Position numbers and translations under genes: made by a program
Origin: Tubulanus polymorphus
Lineage: Eukaryota; Nemertea; Palaeonemertea; Tubulaniformes; Tubulanidae
Length of the DNA: 64,000 nt
Reading direction: 5' to 3'
Assembly: GCF_964204645.1 (NCBI RefSeq)
Contig: NC_134031.1
Coordinates: forward strand, 6,865,001-6,929,000
The notes under the pieces: generated by a model
Databases searched by the model: none
Told to the model about the DNA's origin: nothing
The model's input: the letters and a program-made list of their open reading frames with translations, nothing else
In this document: one piece after another, positions 63,972 to 64,000 of the stretch
Layout: every line of letters begins with the position of its first letter
How positions within the stretch are numbered: the stretch's first letter is position 1

Positions 63972-64000
63972 GTAAGTAGTTCATTAAGTGTTAATACGCT

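Overview
This window is animal nuclear DNA: the genes are split into GT..AG exons, and introns and spacers are AT-rich and full of short palindromic repeats. The proteins most resemble those of spiralian invertebrates such as molluscs, but the species cannot be fixed from the sequence. There are three real genes, and the window ends inside the third.

Left (1-4.1 kb, minus strand): a complete four-exon gene for a sigma-1 receptor / ERG2-type ER membrane protein (SIGMAR1 family, 235 residues by my model). All three introns are phase 1. The two acidic residues that bind ligand amines in the human receptor appear to be replaced.

Middle (7.4-22.3 kb, minus strand): one large C2H2 zinc-finger gene, about 11 coding exons and about 1504 residues if all are used. 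Every intron in the model is phase 1 and every internal exon is a multiple of three, so any internal exon could be skipped without a frameshift. Two zinc-finger exons (9.9-10.4 kb and 13.9-14.4 kb) are clear duplicates, and an 'SLL.QTIAAS' motif precedes each. Lys-x-Glu-Pro motifs (candidate SUMO sites) recur in several exons. An alternative first exon may lie at 17.45 kb.

Right (31.4-64.0 kb, plus strand, possibly starting at 22.78 kb): an ACK1/TNK2-type non-receptor tyrosine kinase with SAM, kinase, SH3 and CRIB segments in the order typical of that family. Ten coding exons are visible; the 3' end is outside the window. A short exon at 22784-22800 joins in frame to the first SAM exon. If it is used, the kinase and zinc-finger genes share a divergent promoter at 22.33-22.78 kb.

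The remaining sequence is dominated by repeats: several families of 200-480 bp elements with terminal inverted repeats, a LINE fragment split by one of these elements, minisatellites, long hairpins containing hammerhead-like cores, and AT, poly-C and poly-G tracts. I see no convincing RNA gene and no CRISPR array.
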